Shown here piece by piece: positions 8,376 through 17,400 of a stretch of 26,432 nucleotides of DNA. Below the pieces are notes generated by a model that ran no database searches, was not told where the DNA came from, and saw only the letters and a list, made by a program, of their open reading frames with translations. The position numbers were made by a program, and so were the translations under genes. How positions within the stretch are numbered: the first letter of the stretch is position 1; each line of letters begins with the position of its first letter. Source of the DNA: JADJPL01 sp964607915 (GTDB lineage Bacteria; Bacteroidota; Bacteroidia; Chitinophagales; Saprospiraceae); contig CAZSMU010000037.1 in NCBI GenBank assembly GCA_964607915.1, forward strand, positions 1 to 26,432, written 5' to 3'.

Positions 8376-8948
8376 ATGAACAAGCCGCACCTTACGTCCC
8401 GCTTTGGCATCATCGCCGGGCTGATTCTTTTTGCCGCCATGAGCAGACTGCTCCCGCACCCGCACAACTTTACCCCTATCGGGGCTATGGCCTTGTTTGG
8501 GGCCGCGCACTTCAGGCAAAAGCACCTGGCGTTCCTCATCCCTCTGGCTGCGCTGTGGCTCAGCGATCTGGTCGTCCACAACGTGGTGTACCCGCGCGTG
8601 TACCCGGAATACTACCACGGTTTCCGCTGGTTCAGCAGCGTTTGGATCTACGGGAGTTTCGCCGCTATCGCGGGGCTGGGGCTGTTCATGCTCCGGCAGG
8701 TGCGCTTCCCCCGAGTGCTGGGGGCCTCGTTGGGGGCCTCCCTGCTGTTTTACCTCGTCACGAATTTCGGCGCCTGGCTGGGGAGTTCTTTTTACCCGCA
8801 GGACTTTTCGGGCCTGATGGCTTCGTATATCGCCGGCCTGCCTTTCTTCTGGAATACCTTAGCCGGCGACCTCTGCTATTCAGCACTGCTGTTCGGTTCT
8901 TTTGCCTATTTGCAGTACCGCGTGCCCGCCCTGGCACAGCGCGCTTAG
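8376..8948 (+). CDS. DUF6580 family putative transport (membrane) protein
   Basis: A 190-residue polytopic membrane protein starting MNKPHLTSRFG. The opening region SRLLPHPHNFTPIGAMALFGAAHF followed by LIPLAALWLSDLVVHN is the recognisable core of DUF6580 proteins, annotated as putative transport proteins. Five or six hydrophobic segments are visible. The overall look recalls small substrate-binding S components of ECF transporters, but no energising ATPase or T component is nearby, so substrate and mechanism are unknown. The first ATG of the open frame (8292) is rejected in favour of 8376 because of the promoter at 8326-8356. Its stop lies 7 nt before the DUF5522 gene, so the two are probably co-transcribed. 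It diverges from the M1 peptidase operon. Confidence 0.8.
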   Translation: MNKPHLTSRFGIIAGLILFAAMSRLLPHPHNFTPIGAMALFGAAHFRQKHLAFLIPLAALWLSDLVVHNVVYPRVYPEYYHGFRWFSSVWIYGSFAAIAGLGLFMLRQVRFPRVLGASLGASLLFYLVTNFGAWLGSSFYPQDFSGLMASYIAGLPFFWNTLAGDLCYSALLFGSFAYLQYRVPALAQRA

Positions 8949-8955
8949 CCACGCA

Positions 8956-9144
8956 ATGTCGCCACAGCCAACCTTGGTAGAGGGAGAGGACTACTACATC
9001 GAGAAGGGGCGCTACGTCTTTACCCGGCGATACCACGAAAAGCGGGGCTACTGCTGCAAGAGCGGTTGCCGGCACTGCCCCTGGCGGGAAAAACCGGAAA
9101 GCGGAGACGATGCGGCCGAGTCTGCCGGGCAGGCTACCCCATAG
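8956..9144 (+). CDS. Small Cys-rich DUF5522 protein
   Basis: A 62-residue protein. Its core (EDYYIEKGRYVFTRRYHEKRG then YCCKSGCRHCPW) matches the DUF5522 family: a tyrosine-rich start and a cysteine cluster C33-C34-x3-C38-x2-C41. The cluster looks suited to bind zinc or an iron-sulfur centre, but that is inference; family function is unknown. The start ATG 8956 gives the normal family length and lies 7 nt after the DUF6580 stop. The 3' end overlaps the convergent 7TM-HD gene by 11 bp (9134-9144), so antisense pairing of the two mRNA ends is unavoidable if transcription reads through. Confidence 0.82.
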   Translation: MSPQPTLVEGEDYYIEKGRYVFTRRYHEKRGYCCKSGCRHCPWREKPESGDDAAESAGQATP

Positions 9145-11237
9145 TCTTCCTCTGCCCCGGGTACTCCACCCGGAAGTGGTACATGGAACGCACTTTCTGC
9201 TTCAGAGTCTGTTTGCAGGCCTCCAGTTCCGAAAAGCTCAGCGTGGAATCGCTGAGTTGGCCCTGTTCCGCTTTATGGGCTATCAGGCGCTCGATCATAT
9301 CGTCAATAGCTTGGCCGGTCGGGTCCTTCAGGCTTTTGCAGGCAGCCTCTATGCTATCTGCCAGCATCACCACAGTAGCCTCCTTGCTGATGGGCCTGGG
9401 ACCCGGATAGCGGAAAGACGGCTCCTGTTGCTCAGCGAGCGCGTCAGCTGCCTGTCCTTTCAAATGTTGTTGGTAAAAGAACTCTACCCGCGTCGTGCCG
9501 TGATGGGTGCGGATGAAATCTGCCACGACGCGCGGCAGGTGGTACTTTCGCGCCAGGGCCACGCCGTCCTGCACATGGGCGATGATGGTGCGCGCGCTCT
9601 CTAGCGGGGAGAGTGTCCGATGCGGGTTTTCTCCGCTCTGGTTTTCGATGAAGTACTCCGGGTTGGCAATTTTTCCGATATCGTGGTATAAGGCCCCTAC
9701 CCGGGCGAGCAAAGCGTCTNNNNNNNNNNCCAATGCTGCGGGCCGCCGCCTCCGCCAGGTTGGCGACCTGCAGGGAGTGTTGGTACGTGCCGGGCGCCTG
9801 CTGCGACAGCAGCAGCAGCAGAGGGCGGTCGGTATCTTCCAATTCTTTGAGCCTCAGTACGGATGTAAACCCGAACAGACGCTCAAAGGCCGAGGTGAGC
9901 GGGTAGGCGAGCAGGAGCAGGAAGCTGTTGAGCAACAGCCAGTAAAAGATACCCCAGTCTATGTTTTCCCAGGCGGCCCCCTCGATGAGTTCCAGCGCGA
10001 AGTAGCCCACCCCATACGTCAGGAATACCAGTAGGATCACGTAGAAAAAGCGGTTCCAGCCCAGGGTGTCGAGACGGGCGATGACTACCACTCCTCCCAC
10101 CATCAGTTGGAGGAATAAAAAGGCAAAACCCTGTGAGGAAATCAGGCTGCCCAGCATCGCGACCACGAGGTGCCCGTACAGCGCCAGTCGGTTGTCGTAA
10201 AAATTTTTCAACACCAAAGGCACCAGCGCAAAGGGAACCATGTACGGACTCAGTACATTGCCGCTGCGGATAAGATAGGTCATGCCGCCAATCGCCAAGG
10301 GCCAGAGCAGGATGAACAACAAATGGTTGAGCTGAAAAACCGCATAGGGGTGCGCGTAGCGCAAAAAGAGCAGAAAAGCGCCCAGCACAAAGGTCGTCAA
10401 TAAAAAATACCCTAAAAACAACAGCGTCCGCGAGCGCTGCTGCTCCGACCCCTGCAGATAGGCTTCCCGATACCCTTCCAGCATCTGGTACACCGGTGCC
10501 GTAACCATACCGCCCCTCGGGACGATCAGCTCGTTTTTGCGCACCATGCCGCGGTACGGCGATACCGCCTCGACTACGTTGTCCCGCATCTTCCGGTTCA
10601 GGGCAGCATCGTAGGATACGTTGGGCTCAATGGCCTCTGATAAAATCTGAAACAGAAACTCCGGCTCGGACAAGCCGCAATGGGTGAGCGAATCCTTGAG
10701 CGCCTGAAGGGCCTGCGCCTCGCTGAGCAAGTCGCCCGGAGCCTTTTTGCGGCTGGTATTGCCCGACACCACCTCTATGGCCGGGGGACTTGGCCAGCGC
10801 GAATAGTCTTTGTCCCAAAGGACAATCCCTCTTTCGTATAAACTGTCGAGCAGGATAATCCCGTATGTCCGGTAGGGCAGCGGGTTTTTTTTGACCTCTT
10901 TGAACTGCCCTTTCTCAATGGCATCTAACTGGAGCTCAAACGCTTCTTCGAAACGCCTCGTCTGCACGGCCTGCACCGAATCGTCCAGGCGGTAATATAT
11001 CGCAGACCCAGTCACGGCGGCGTCGAGCTCTGCCTTGTATTGCTCCACCGTCTTGGGGATGGCGAAGTCAAAGGGCGCGTACAGGTCTTCGTACGCCCAG
11101 GCACTGCCCACGTCGTACTGATACTTGAAGCGCAGCGTCTGAGGGAACATACCCGAAAGAAGGGCCAGCACCAACAGCATGAAGGCGTAATTCAGCACGA
11201 GCGGCAGGCGGTCCCATATCGTTTTCCAAGGCTCCAT
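9134..11237 (-). CDS. 7TM-HD (PgpH/YqfF-like) membrane phosphohydrolase, interrupted by an assembly gap
   Basis: Relatives in Firmicutes (PgpH) hydrolyse cyclic di-AMP; the substrate here is inferred from that family. Order: short N-terminal membrane helix (LNYAFMLLVLALLSG), extracytoplasmic 7TM-HDED region of about 230 residues (including FDFAIPKTVEQYKAELD and NELIVPRGG), a block of seven membrane helices, then the cytoplasmic HD domain. HD motifs seen: GTYQHSLQVANLAE, YHDIGK, ENPHRTLSP, THHGTT and LADSIEAA. The reading frame changes at the ten Ns (9720-9729), between AARSIG and DALLARVGALYHDIGK. Nine missing bases would restore the frame and fit the family's spacing. About 700 residues. It follows the PduO-type gene by 57 nt on the same strand; a TATATTCG sequence lies just before the ATG. 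Confidence 0.9.
9720..9729. other. Scaffold gap (10 Ns) inside 7TM-HD gene
   Basis: Ten unknown bases between the first HD-domain histidine helix and the HD dyad. Flanking bases GG and A mean the true missing length must be a multiple of three; nine would encode a Gly-x-x-x turn of the size usual in the family. Confidence 0.95.
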
Positions 11238-11294
11238 TGCGCGAATATACCAAACTTTGGGCGAACTGCGACAGGCAGCAGGCTTTTCCCTCTC

Positions 11295-11855
11295 TCAACT
11301 GCCCTGCGCGCGCCCGCGCCAAGGGATTTCGGCAACTCCCAGGAGCTGGCCGAGGTGCCGGGACAACACAAACAGGTAATCAGAGAGGCGGTTCAGGTAC
11401 TCCAGTACCAGCGAATCAATTGGTTCCACCAGGTGTAGCGCGACCGTCAGGCGCTCCGCCCGCCGGCATACGCAACGGGCGACGTGGCACTGCGAGACGA
11501 CAGGGTGCCCACCCGGCAGGATAAAGTACTTCAGCGGCTCAAGGCCCTGCTCCATTGCGTCTATCCGGGCCTCCAGCAACTCGATGTCGGCGGGCTTCAG
11601 GTCGGGTACGCTCAGGGATTTTTCCGGGTCGGTGGCCAGGCAGGCGCCCACTACGAAGAGGCGGTTCTGAATATCCAACAGCACCGCCCTCGATGCCTCA
11701 TCTGCTATGCCGTCGCGCAGGAGGCCGATGTGGGCGTTGAGCTCATCCACGGTGCCGTATGCGTCTATGCGGAGCTCGCTTTTGGGGACCCTGCGCCCGC
11801 CGAAGAGCGAGGTCTCGCCTTTGTCCCCCGTTTTGGTGTATATTTTGAAAGCCAT
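11295..11855 (-). CDS. pduO: PduO-type ATP:cob(I)alamin adenosyltransferase
   Basis: Transfers the adenosyl group of ATP to cob(I)alamin, making the cofactor used by enzymes such as methylmalonyl-CoA mutase. The 186-residue chain has family length. It shows the N-terminal ATP-binding stretch TKTGDKGETSLFGG at 7-20 with RVPK, the YGTVDELNAHIG segment, ILPGG, the arginine-rich helix HVARCVCRRAER, and YLNRLSDYLFVLSR near the end. These are the defining motifs of the PduO/MMAB fold rather than CobA or EutT. The C-terminus carries a short basic tail. It is the first gene of a pair with the 7TM-HD gene and diverges from thioredoxin across a 145-bp intergenic region. No B12-dependent enzyme or cobalamin riboswitch is visible in the window. 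Confidence 0.93.
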   Translation of the reverse strand: MAFKIYTKTGDKGETSLFGGRRVPKSELRIDAYGTVDELNAHIGLLRDGIADEASRAVLLDIQNRLFVVGACLATDPEKSLSVPDLKPADIELLEARIDAMEQGLEPLKYFILPGGHPVVSQCHVARCVCRRAERLTVALHLVEPIDSLVLEYLNRLSDYLFVLSRHLGQLLGVAEIPWRGRAQGS

Positions 11856-11974
11856 GTCTTATTGAAAACGAATTGGTGACTCCCTTGTAAACCCCCCGGA
11901 TAAAAAAAGTTCACCCGCCGCTCTGAAAAGCCGCTTGTGTGACGAATATTACGGCAAAGCATCCTTTTTGCCCC

Positions 11975-11982
11975 TACCTTTG
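11975..11982 (+). promoter_or_regulatory. Bacteroidota -7 element upstream of thioredoxin (TACCTTTG)
   Basis: TACCTTTG matches TAnnTTTG exactly and lies 18 nt before the thioredoxin ATG, a normal leader length. No TTG is present 19-21 bp upstream, so only the -7 half is supported. Confidence 0.5.
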
Positions 11983-12000
11983 TACAAAAAATAAATCGCT

Positions 12001-12360
12001 ATGCCAACCGTAATGCTTTCGGCCGAACAGTTCAAGTCTGATATTTTCGACTATATGACGGAAAAAGAGTGGAAGTACAAAGGCGACAAACCGGCCATTA
12101 TTGATTTTTATGCCGACTGGTGCGGCCCCTGCAAGATGGTGGCCCCCATCCTCGAACAGCTCAGCGACGAATACCAGGACCAACTGACTATCTATAAAGT
12201 AGATACAGAAGTGGAACAGGAGCTCTCCTCGGTCTTCGGTATACGCAGCATCCCCTCCATCCTTTTCATCCCCATGGAAGGAAGGCCGATGATGCAGGCT
12301 GGTGCCCTGCCCAAACAAGCGCTCCAGGAAATCATCCAGGAACACCTGGTGACCGCCTGA
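12001..12360 (+). CDS. Thioredoxin-family protein
   Basis: A 119-residue cytosolic thiol-disulfide oxidoreductase. The active site WCGPCK has cysteines at 41 and 44, inside the usual IDFYADWCGPC strand-helix junction, and the cis-proline is Pro85 in RSIPS. Length and single-domain layout match classical thioredoxins, and no signal peptide is visible. It probably reduces disulfides using thioredoxin reductase encoded elsewhere. Compared with TrxA the N-terminus has a longer polar helix (DYMTEKEWKYKGDK) before the first core strand, so I leave the gene symbol empty. It is a single-gene transcription unit: a -7 element lies just upstream and a strong terminator 12 nt after the stop. Confidence 0.93.
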   Translation: MPTVMLSAEQFKSDIFDYMTEKEWKYKGDKPAIIDFYADWCGPCKMVAPILEQLSDEYQDQLTIYKVDTEVEQELSSVFGIRSIPSILFIPMEGRPMMQAGALPKQALQEIIQEHLVTA

Positions 12361-12372
12361 AAAGGGCCTGCT

Positions 12373-12425
12373 AAAAAAATAGGGCCTGCGGGGAAATGAC
12401 TTTCCTCACAGGCCCTATTTTTTTT
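12373..12425. terminator. Bidirectional intrinsic terminator
   Basis: A long inverted repeat: AAAAAAATAGGGCCTG at 12373-12388 plus GGGGAAA at 12390-12396 pairs with TTTCCTC at 12401-12407 plus the complementary CAGGCCCTATTTTTTT arm from 12409. The loop is TGAC, with one C/A mismatch and one G-U pair. A-rich and T-rich ends give a U-tract in both directions. It sits between the convergent thioredoxin and small lipoprotein genes and probably ends both transcripts. Confidence 0.88.
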
Positions 12426-12467
12426 AGAAACGCCGGTGGAGGGGGCTTCGCCTCCGCCGGGAAAATA

Positions 12468-12920
12468 CTACCGCGTGCGGAAAGAGCGCGAGCTCGCCGT
12501 AGGCTGCCAGGTCCCTTTGCCTACGTCTTGTTTGCTGATGGCTTCCGCGTCGATAAATATCTGCGTATTGGCAGGGTTCCCGGCGGGTACTACATACGAG
12601 TACAGCAGGGTGTCCTGTTGCTTGAGCTGGGAAAACGCAGGCGTGTATGGAAGCGTGGCCAGCAGCGTACGCGTCGCCGTAGCAGAGCCCACGCGCTGAT
12701 ACACCTTGATTTCTTTGATGCCTTCGTTGCACCAGTATTCGAGTTGTACGCTTGCCGTAGAGCCTGGCGTGTAGGTCGTCGCCGAAAGCGGGTACATGTA
12801 GATGGAGGGTACGGCTTTGTTTTGGAATTCTGCATTCTCGTCCAGCCAGTAAGATTCTTCATAGCAGCCGGATACCAGGGCGATGCTGGCGAGCAGGAGC
12901 AAATTATAGATGATTTTCAT
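12468..12920 (-). CDS. Small hypothetical lipoprotein, third gene of SusCD operon
   Basis: A 150-residue exported lipoprotein. MKIIYNLLLLASIALVSGC is a lipoprotein signal peptide with lipobox LVSGC (Cys19). The rest lacks further hydrophobic segments and looks beta-rich (VQLEYWCNEGIKEIKVYQRV; YSYVVPAGNPANTQIFIDAEAIS), suggesting one Ig-like or SusE/SusF-like surface domain, although I recognise no defined family. It begins 21 nt after the SusD stop and ends before the bidirectional terminator, so it is the last gene of the SusC-SusD operon. By analogy with SusE/SusF it may be a surface ligand-binding accessory; that is inference from position. Confidence 0.8.
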   Translation of the reverse strand: MKIIYNLLLLASIALVSGCYEESYWLDENAEFQNKAVPSIYMYPLSATTYTPGSTASVQLEYWCNEGIKEIKVYQRVGSATATRTLLATLPYTPAFSQLKQQDTLLYSYVVPAGNPANTQIFIDAEAISKQDVGKGTWQPTASSRSFRTR

Positions 12921-12941
12921 ACGATTTCAGCTTTTAGTGGG

Positions 12942-14420
12942 TTATTTTCTAAACAGCCACATAGGTTCTCCGATGGGTTTCTGGTTGGCGGTGGCGTTGC
13001 TTCCGTTGCGGGTAAACTCCGAATCCGGGTAAGAAGCCCGCTGTATCCATCTGCCTGCGAGTTCCTGGTTGTGGTTGCGCGGCAACTCGAGGTCCTTATA
13101 GACCTGGTTGCTGTACGACCAGCGGCGCATATCGTTCCACACTTCCGGATTCAGGAAGAGGGCTTTCCATTTTTCTACCATGATGTGCCCCAGGGTTAGG
13201 TTGTCTGCACCGGGGGCGATGCGAGGATCGGCCAGGTAGCGCGTCCGGGCGGTATCGGCTACGCCGATTTTATCCATACTGGCGCGGATGCCATCCAGAT
13301 ACGCGGTGTATCCGGCAGCCGTGGTGCCTTTGGAGCTGGTCGTGCCGTTGTTTTTGAGGAATTCTGCTTCTGCCTGGATGAATTTCTGTTCGGAGTACGT
13401 GATGAACTGGATAGGCGATACGTTCCGCGCATGCCAGGAGGTAGAGACCAGGTCCAGATTGCCTCCCGTGCCGCTGCCCGACTCATTGCCTGTCCAGGTG
13501 GTCGCGTTGGCGTTGGCCGTGGTGCGGCCTGCAATCAAAGGGAGGCGGGGATCCCAGACCCCAAAGGTGACTCCGTTCATGGCATCTACCAACTGGGCGG
13601 AGTGGCGGATGGTGAGGTTGCCCGTCACGTTGGCCAGTGCGACACCCGAGTGCCAGGGGTTCAGGTTCTTCGTGTTCCCCACGAGTTGGAAATCGTCGGC
13701 ATTGGATACCATGCCTGCCCCATTAGCCAGGGCCGAGAGGGCGTTGTTGGCCGCCGTGGCGGAGCCCAACCTGGCCGTGAAGTGGATGGCAGCACGCGCT
13801 TTGAGGGCCTGCGCCACGCGGCGCCAGCGCGCGCGATCCCCCGAGAATACCAGGTCATCTGTGCCCGGCGAGAAGCCGGAGACCGCTTGGTTCAACTCCC
13901 CGACCGCAGCGTCCAGCAGTTGGTTGATGGTGTTGTATATGCTCTCCTGAGAATCGTACCCGGGCTTCAGGTTGGTTATGGAGAAGGCCTGGCTGTAGGG
14001 CACGTTTTCCCAGGCGGCGGTGGCCATCAACAGATTGTATGCCATCAGTACTTTGGCTACCCCGCTGTAGTGGGGGGCTTTCAGTTCCTCTGCCCGACGA
14101 ATCATGATGCTGAGGTTGCTCATGGCGGTGAGGTAGGAAAAAGTCCAGGCTCCCGATACGCGGAACTCGCCGTGCGCATCGGTGCCACCGCCGGTCACCC
14201 CGGCAATATGTTGCGCAATCTGGTTGATGCTGAACGCATAGTTGTAGTTTGCCTGGCCGGTTGCTTCGATGGTCGTAGGCAACAAGGCCGCCAGGGTCAC
14301 CTGGTTTTCGGAAACCGCTGTCGGGTCGGTATTGATATCCAGATATTCCGAGCAGCCGGAAGCCCCGACGGTCAACGCCAGCACTCCGAAAAGGGCTATT
14401 TTTCGCATGATGGTTCTCAT
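12942..14420 (-). CDS. SusD/RagB-family outer-membrane nutrient-binding lipoprotein
   Basis: A 492-residue surface lipoprotein that normally caps a SusC transporter and captures the nutrient. The lipoprotein signal ends in GASGC, with the mature protein beginning CSEYLDINTDPT, the typical SusD start. Helical TPR-like segments follow (including MSNLSIMIRRAEE and GVAKVLMAYNLL). The C-terminal half has FLKNNGTTSSKGTTAAGYTAYLDG and IMVEKWKALFLNPEVWNDMRRW, diagnostic of the SusD/RagB superfamily (SusD-like type rather than the starch-binding prototype). Alternative start at 14408 (MRKIALF). It lies 65 nt downstream of SusC. The substrate cannot be deduced and there is no neighbouring glycoside hydrolase, peptidase or lyase in the operon. 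Confidence 0.93.
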   Translation of the reverse strand: MRTIMRKIALFGVLALTVGASGCSEYLDINTDPTAVSENQVTLAALLPTTIEATGQANYNYAFSINQIAQHIAGVTGGGTDAHGEFRVSGAWTFSYLTAMSNLSIMIRRAEELKAPHYSGVAKVLMAYNLLMATAAWENVPYSQAFSITNLKPGYDSQESIYNTINQLLDAAVGELNQAVSGFSPGTDDLVFSGDRARWRRVAQALKARAAIHFTARLGSATAANNALSALANGAGMVSNADDFQLVGNTKNLNPWHSGVALANVTGNLTIRHSAQLVDAMNGVTFGVWDPRLPLIAGRTTANANATTWTGNESGSGTGGNLDLVSTSWHARNVSPIQFITYSEQKFIQAEAEFLKNNGTTSSKGTTAAGYTAYLDGIRASMDKIGVADTARTRYLADPRIAPGADNLTLGHIMVEKWKALFLNPEVWNDMRRWSYSNQVYKDLELPRNHNQELAGRWIQRASYPDSEFTRNGSNATANQKPIGEPMWLFRK

Positions 14421-14485
14421 AAAGATTCTATTGTTTTGAGATACTTCGCAGGCCCCGTGTACCGGAGCCCTGCGTTTCGCCCTGT

Positions 14486-17400
14486 TTATTTAAACGTTAC
14501 GTTCAAGCCCGCATTCAGAGACCGCACGGCCGGGGTTGTAAGGCCCGAGAAGCCAAAGGCGTTGTTGCCGGCCCCGTTCTGCATGGATTCGGGGTCGTAG
14601 CCTTTGAAGGGGGTGTTGAGCCAGAGGTTGTTGCCGGTCAGGTTCACGGAGATTCCTGCGATTGGCAGCCCTTTCAGCGCCTTGGACGGTAGGTTGTAGC
14701 TCAGGCTCACTACGCGCAGGCGCACCCAGGAAGCATCCTGAATCAATACCTCCGATGCCGCATTGTAGCGTCCGGAGGAGCGATAGAAGTTATCTCCTTC
14801 CACTTCGACAGCCGTGGTGTTGGGCGTGCCGTCGGCTTTCACCCCTTTGAATACGACGAGCTCGTGGCGTCGCTCTGTGCTTTTCAGGATGCCGTTGCGG
14901 ATGGCGTTGCGCATACCCATGTCATAGACATCGCCTCCCTGCCGCCATTCAATCTGGAAATTCAAGGATAATCCTTTGTAGGTGAAGGTGTTGACCAATG
15001 CCGCCGTAAAGTCGGGTAGAGCATTGCCCGCTAATTGAAGCCGGGTCAGGTCCACAATTGGGTATCCATCGGCACCGATGAGCAATTGACCATCCGTGGC
15101 GTAGCGGAAGCGGTAGCCGTAGAGGTCGCCTACGCGCCCGCCTTCTACCATACGGCTGGCTACCCAGGCCGCGTCAAACACCGTCACTACGCCTACGCTG
15201 GTATCCACTTTTTCCACTGTCCCGCGCAAACGGGCGAAGTTGACCTTCATATCCCAGGTGAAATGGCGCGACTGCAGCGGCACCAGGTTAAGCGATACCT
15301 CTACGCCCTTGTTGCGGATCGTACCGGCATTGGTCACTACCGTCGAGTAGCCGGAAGCGTTCGAAACCGGTACCGGGAAGATCTGGTCTATGGTGCTTTG
15401 GTCGAAGTACGTCACATCGAACCCTACCCGGCGCTTGGCAAACATCATCTCCATGCCGAGCTCGTACCCCTGGGTACGCTCGGGGCGCAGGTCGGGCACC
15501 CCAATGGTCACGCGGCGGCGGAATCCCGGGATGGGGTCTTTGGAAGCGGCATCTGCCGGGTTGCGGGGCGGACCGTAGGGGAAGCGGGGGGCATTCTCAA
15601 AATAGGAACCCACCCGGTAGGGCGATGTTCCCTTGCCCGTTTCCGCGTAGGAGGCCCGGATTTTCCCATAGGAAATGAAAGAAGGGAGCGTCAGGCCCGG
15701 GATTTCAGAAAACACAAATCCCGCGCCAATCGAAGGATAGAAAAAGGAGTTGTTGCCCTGGGGCAAAGTGGACGTCCAGTCGTTGCGGGCCGATGCCGTC
15801 AGATAGGCGAAGCCTTTGTAGTCGAGGTTCAGGTCGCCAAACACCCCGATCAGGCGGCTCTGGGCGAAGTCGTAGAACGGAAACACGTTGCGCGTGTTGG
15901 TGATGTCGTAAAAGCCCGGAATCACCAGGCCCTCGCCGCGGGTGCCGATGTTTTCAAAGCGGTTGTCAATGACGCTGTGACCGGCCAGTACGCGCAGCTT
16001 GAGCGCATCGTTCAGGTTCGCCTGCACCGTTCCCAGCAGGTTGGAGGTGAACAGGCGCGACGAAAAGTTCTCATCGGTGGTGAAACCGCCTACCTGGAAG
16101 CCCAGGTCCGTCACGTTGGGCATGATGTACTTGCGCACGTCTGTGTATTGGTCCAGGCCCGCCTGGTAGCGCAGCGTGAACCAGGAAGTCACCTTCGCAT
16201 CTGCCGTCACCTGGCTCGTGTAGCGGTTCACATTGGTGCGGTAGGGCGCAAACTCCGCCAGCCAGCGGGGGTTGTCGATCAGGGTGCCCGCATAGGATTT
16301 TATGGAGCCGTTGGGGTTGATATAGTCGTTCACGTCGTACGTGTTGGAATGGTAGGTCAAAGCCGACATCACCGACTTATCGCCCCCGTTGGCCGCCACC
16401 GTCGCGGAATTGGTATAGGAAACCCCACCCGACAGGTTGAGCCAGGGGTTGACCTGATAGCCGGCGTTCATGCGCAGCGTGTTCCGGTCAAAACTCGTGC
16501 CGGGCACGATGCCGTCCTGCTGAAAGGTCGAGCCGGACAGCAGGTAGCTGAACCCTTTGTTTCCGCCGGTGACGCTCAAGTCGGTCTTCATCCGGCTGCC
16601 CTGCACGAAGAGGTTGCGCAGGTTGTTGTACACCGGGTTGCCGAGGATAGGCGGGCCATAATCCTGAAACTTAGTGGTGCTCAGGGTATTGTCGGCATTG
16701 ACCCGTATGCGGCCGGATATGCCCTCGCGGTAGAGGGTCTGTATCTCCGGCCACTTGTTGATATCGTCCACTCCATAGGTCGTGCTTAGCTGAATCGTGG
16801 ACTTGCCCTCTTTGCCTCGCTTCGTCGTGATGATGATGGCACCGTTCTGCGCCAGCGAGCCGTACAGCGCGGTTGCCGCAGGGCCCTTCAGGACCGAAAT
16901 ATCTTCTATATCGTTGGGGTTGATGTCGGCCAGTCGGTTGGTGTTGGAGAACTGTTCGCCGCTGGTGAACGCGTTGGTGCCCGCACTGGGCAGTACGCTG
17001 CCTACGTTCGTGGCGTTGCTGGCGATGACCCCGTCCACTACGATCAGGGGCTGGTTGTCGCCGGAGGGATCGAGCGAGTTGATGCCGCGCAGGATGATGT
17101 TCGCACCGGCTCCGGGAGCCCCGGAAGTGGTGTTGATCAAGGCTCCTGCCACTTTGCCCTGCAAGGCAGAGACGACGTTTTGCTCGTTGGAAGCCAGCAG
17201 CTCCGTTCCCCCGATGCGCTGCGCAGAATACGTCAATCCGCGCGCCTCCCGCTTGACCCCGAAGGCACCAGTGATCGTCACCTCGCCCAGCGTGAGGGCG
17301 TCCGTTTCCAACACGACGTCTATCACGTTGCTCGCGCCCACAGAGATGACCTGCGTCGCATAGCCGATCATGGAAAAGGTCAGGGTAGCCCCATTCGGCA

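Noticed and set aside
7784..8980. 398-codon + strand frame crossing the M1 peptidase start and the DUF6580 gene
   Set aside because: It spans two divergent real genes and their promoters in a different frame.
15035..16789. A 584-codon open frame on the + strand opposite SusC
   Set aside because: It is antisense to a clear TonB-dependent transporter, low in recognisable motifs, and explained by high GC content reducing stop codons in other frames.
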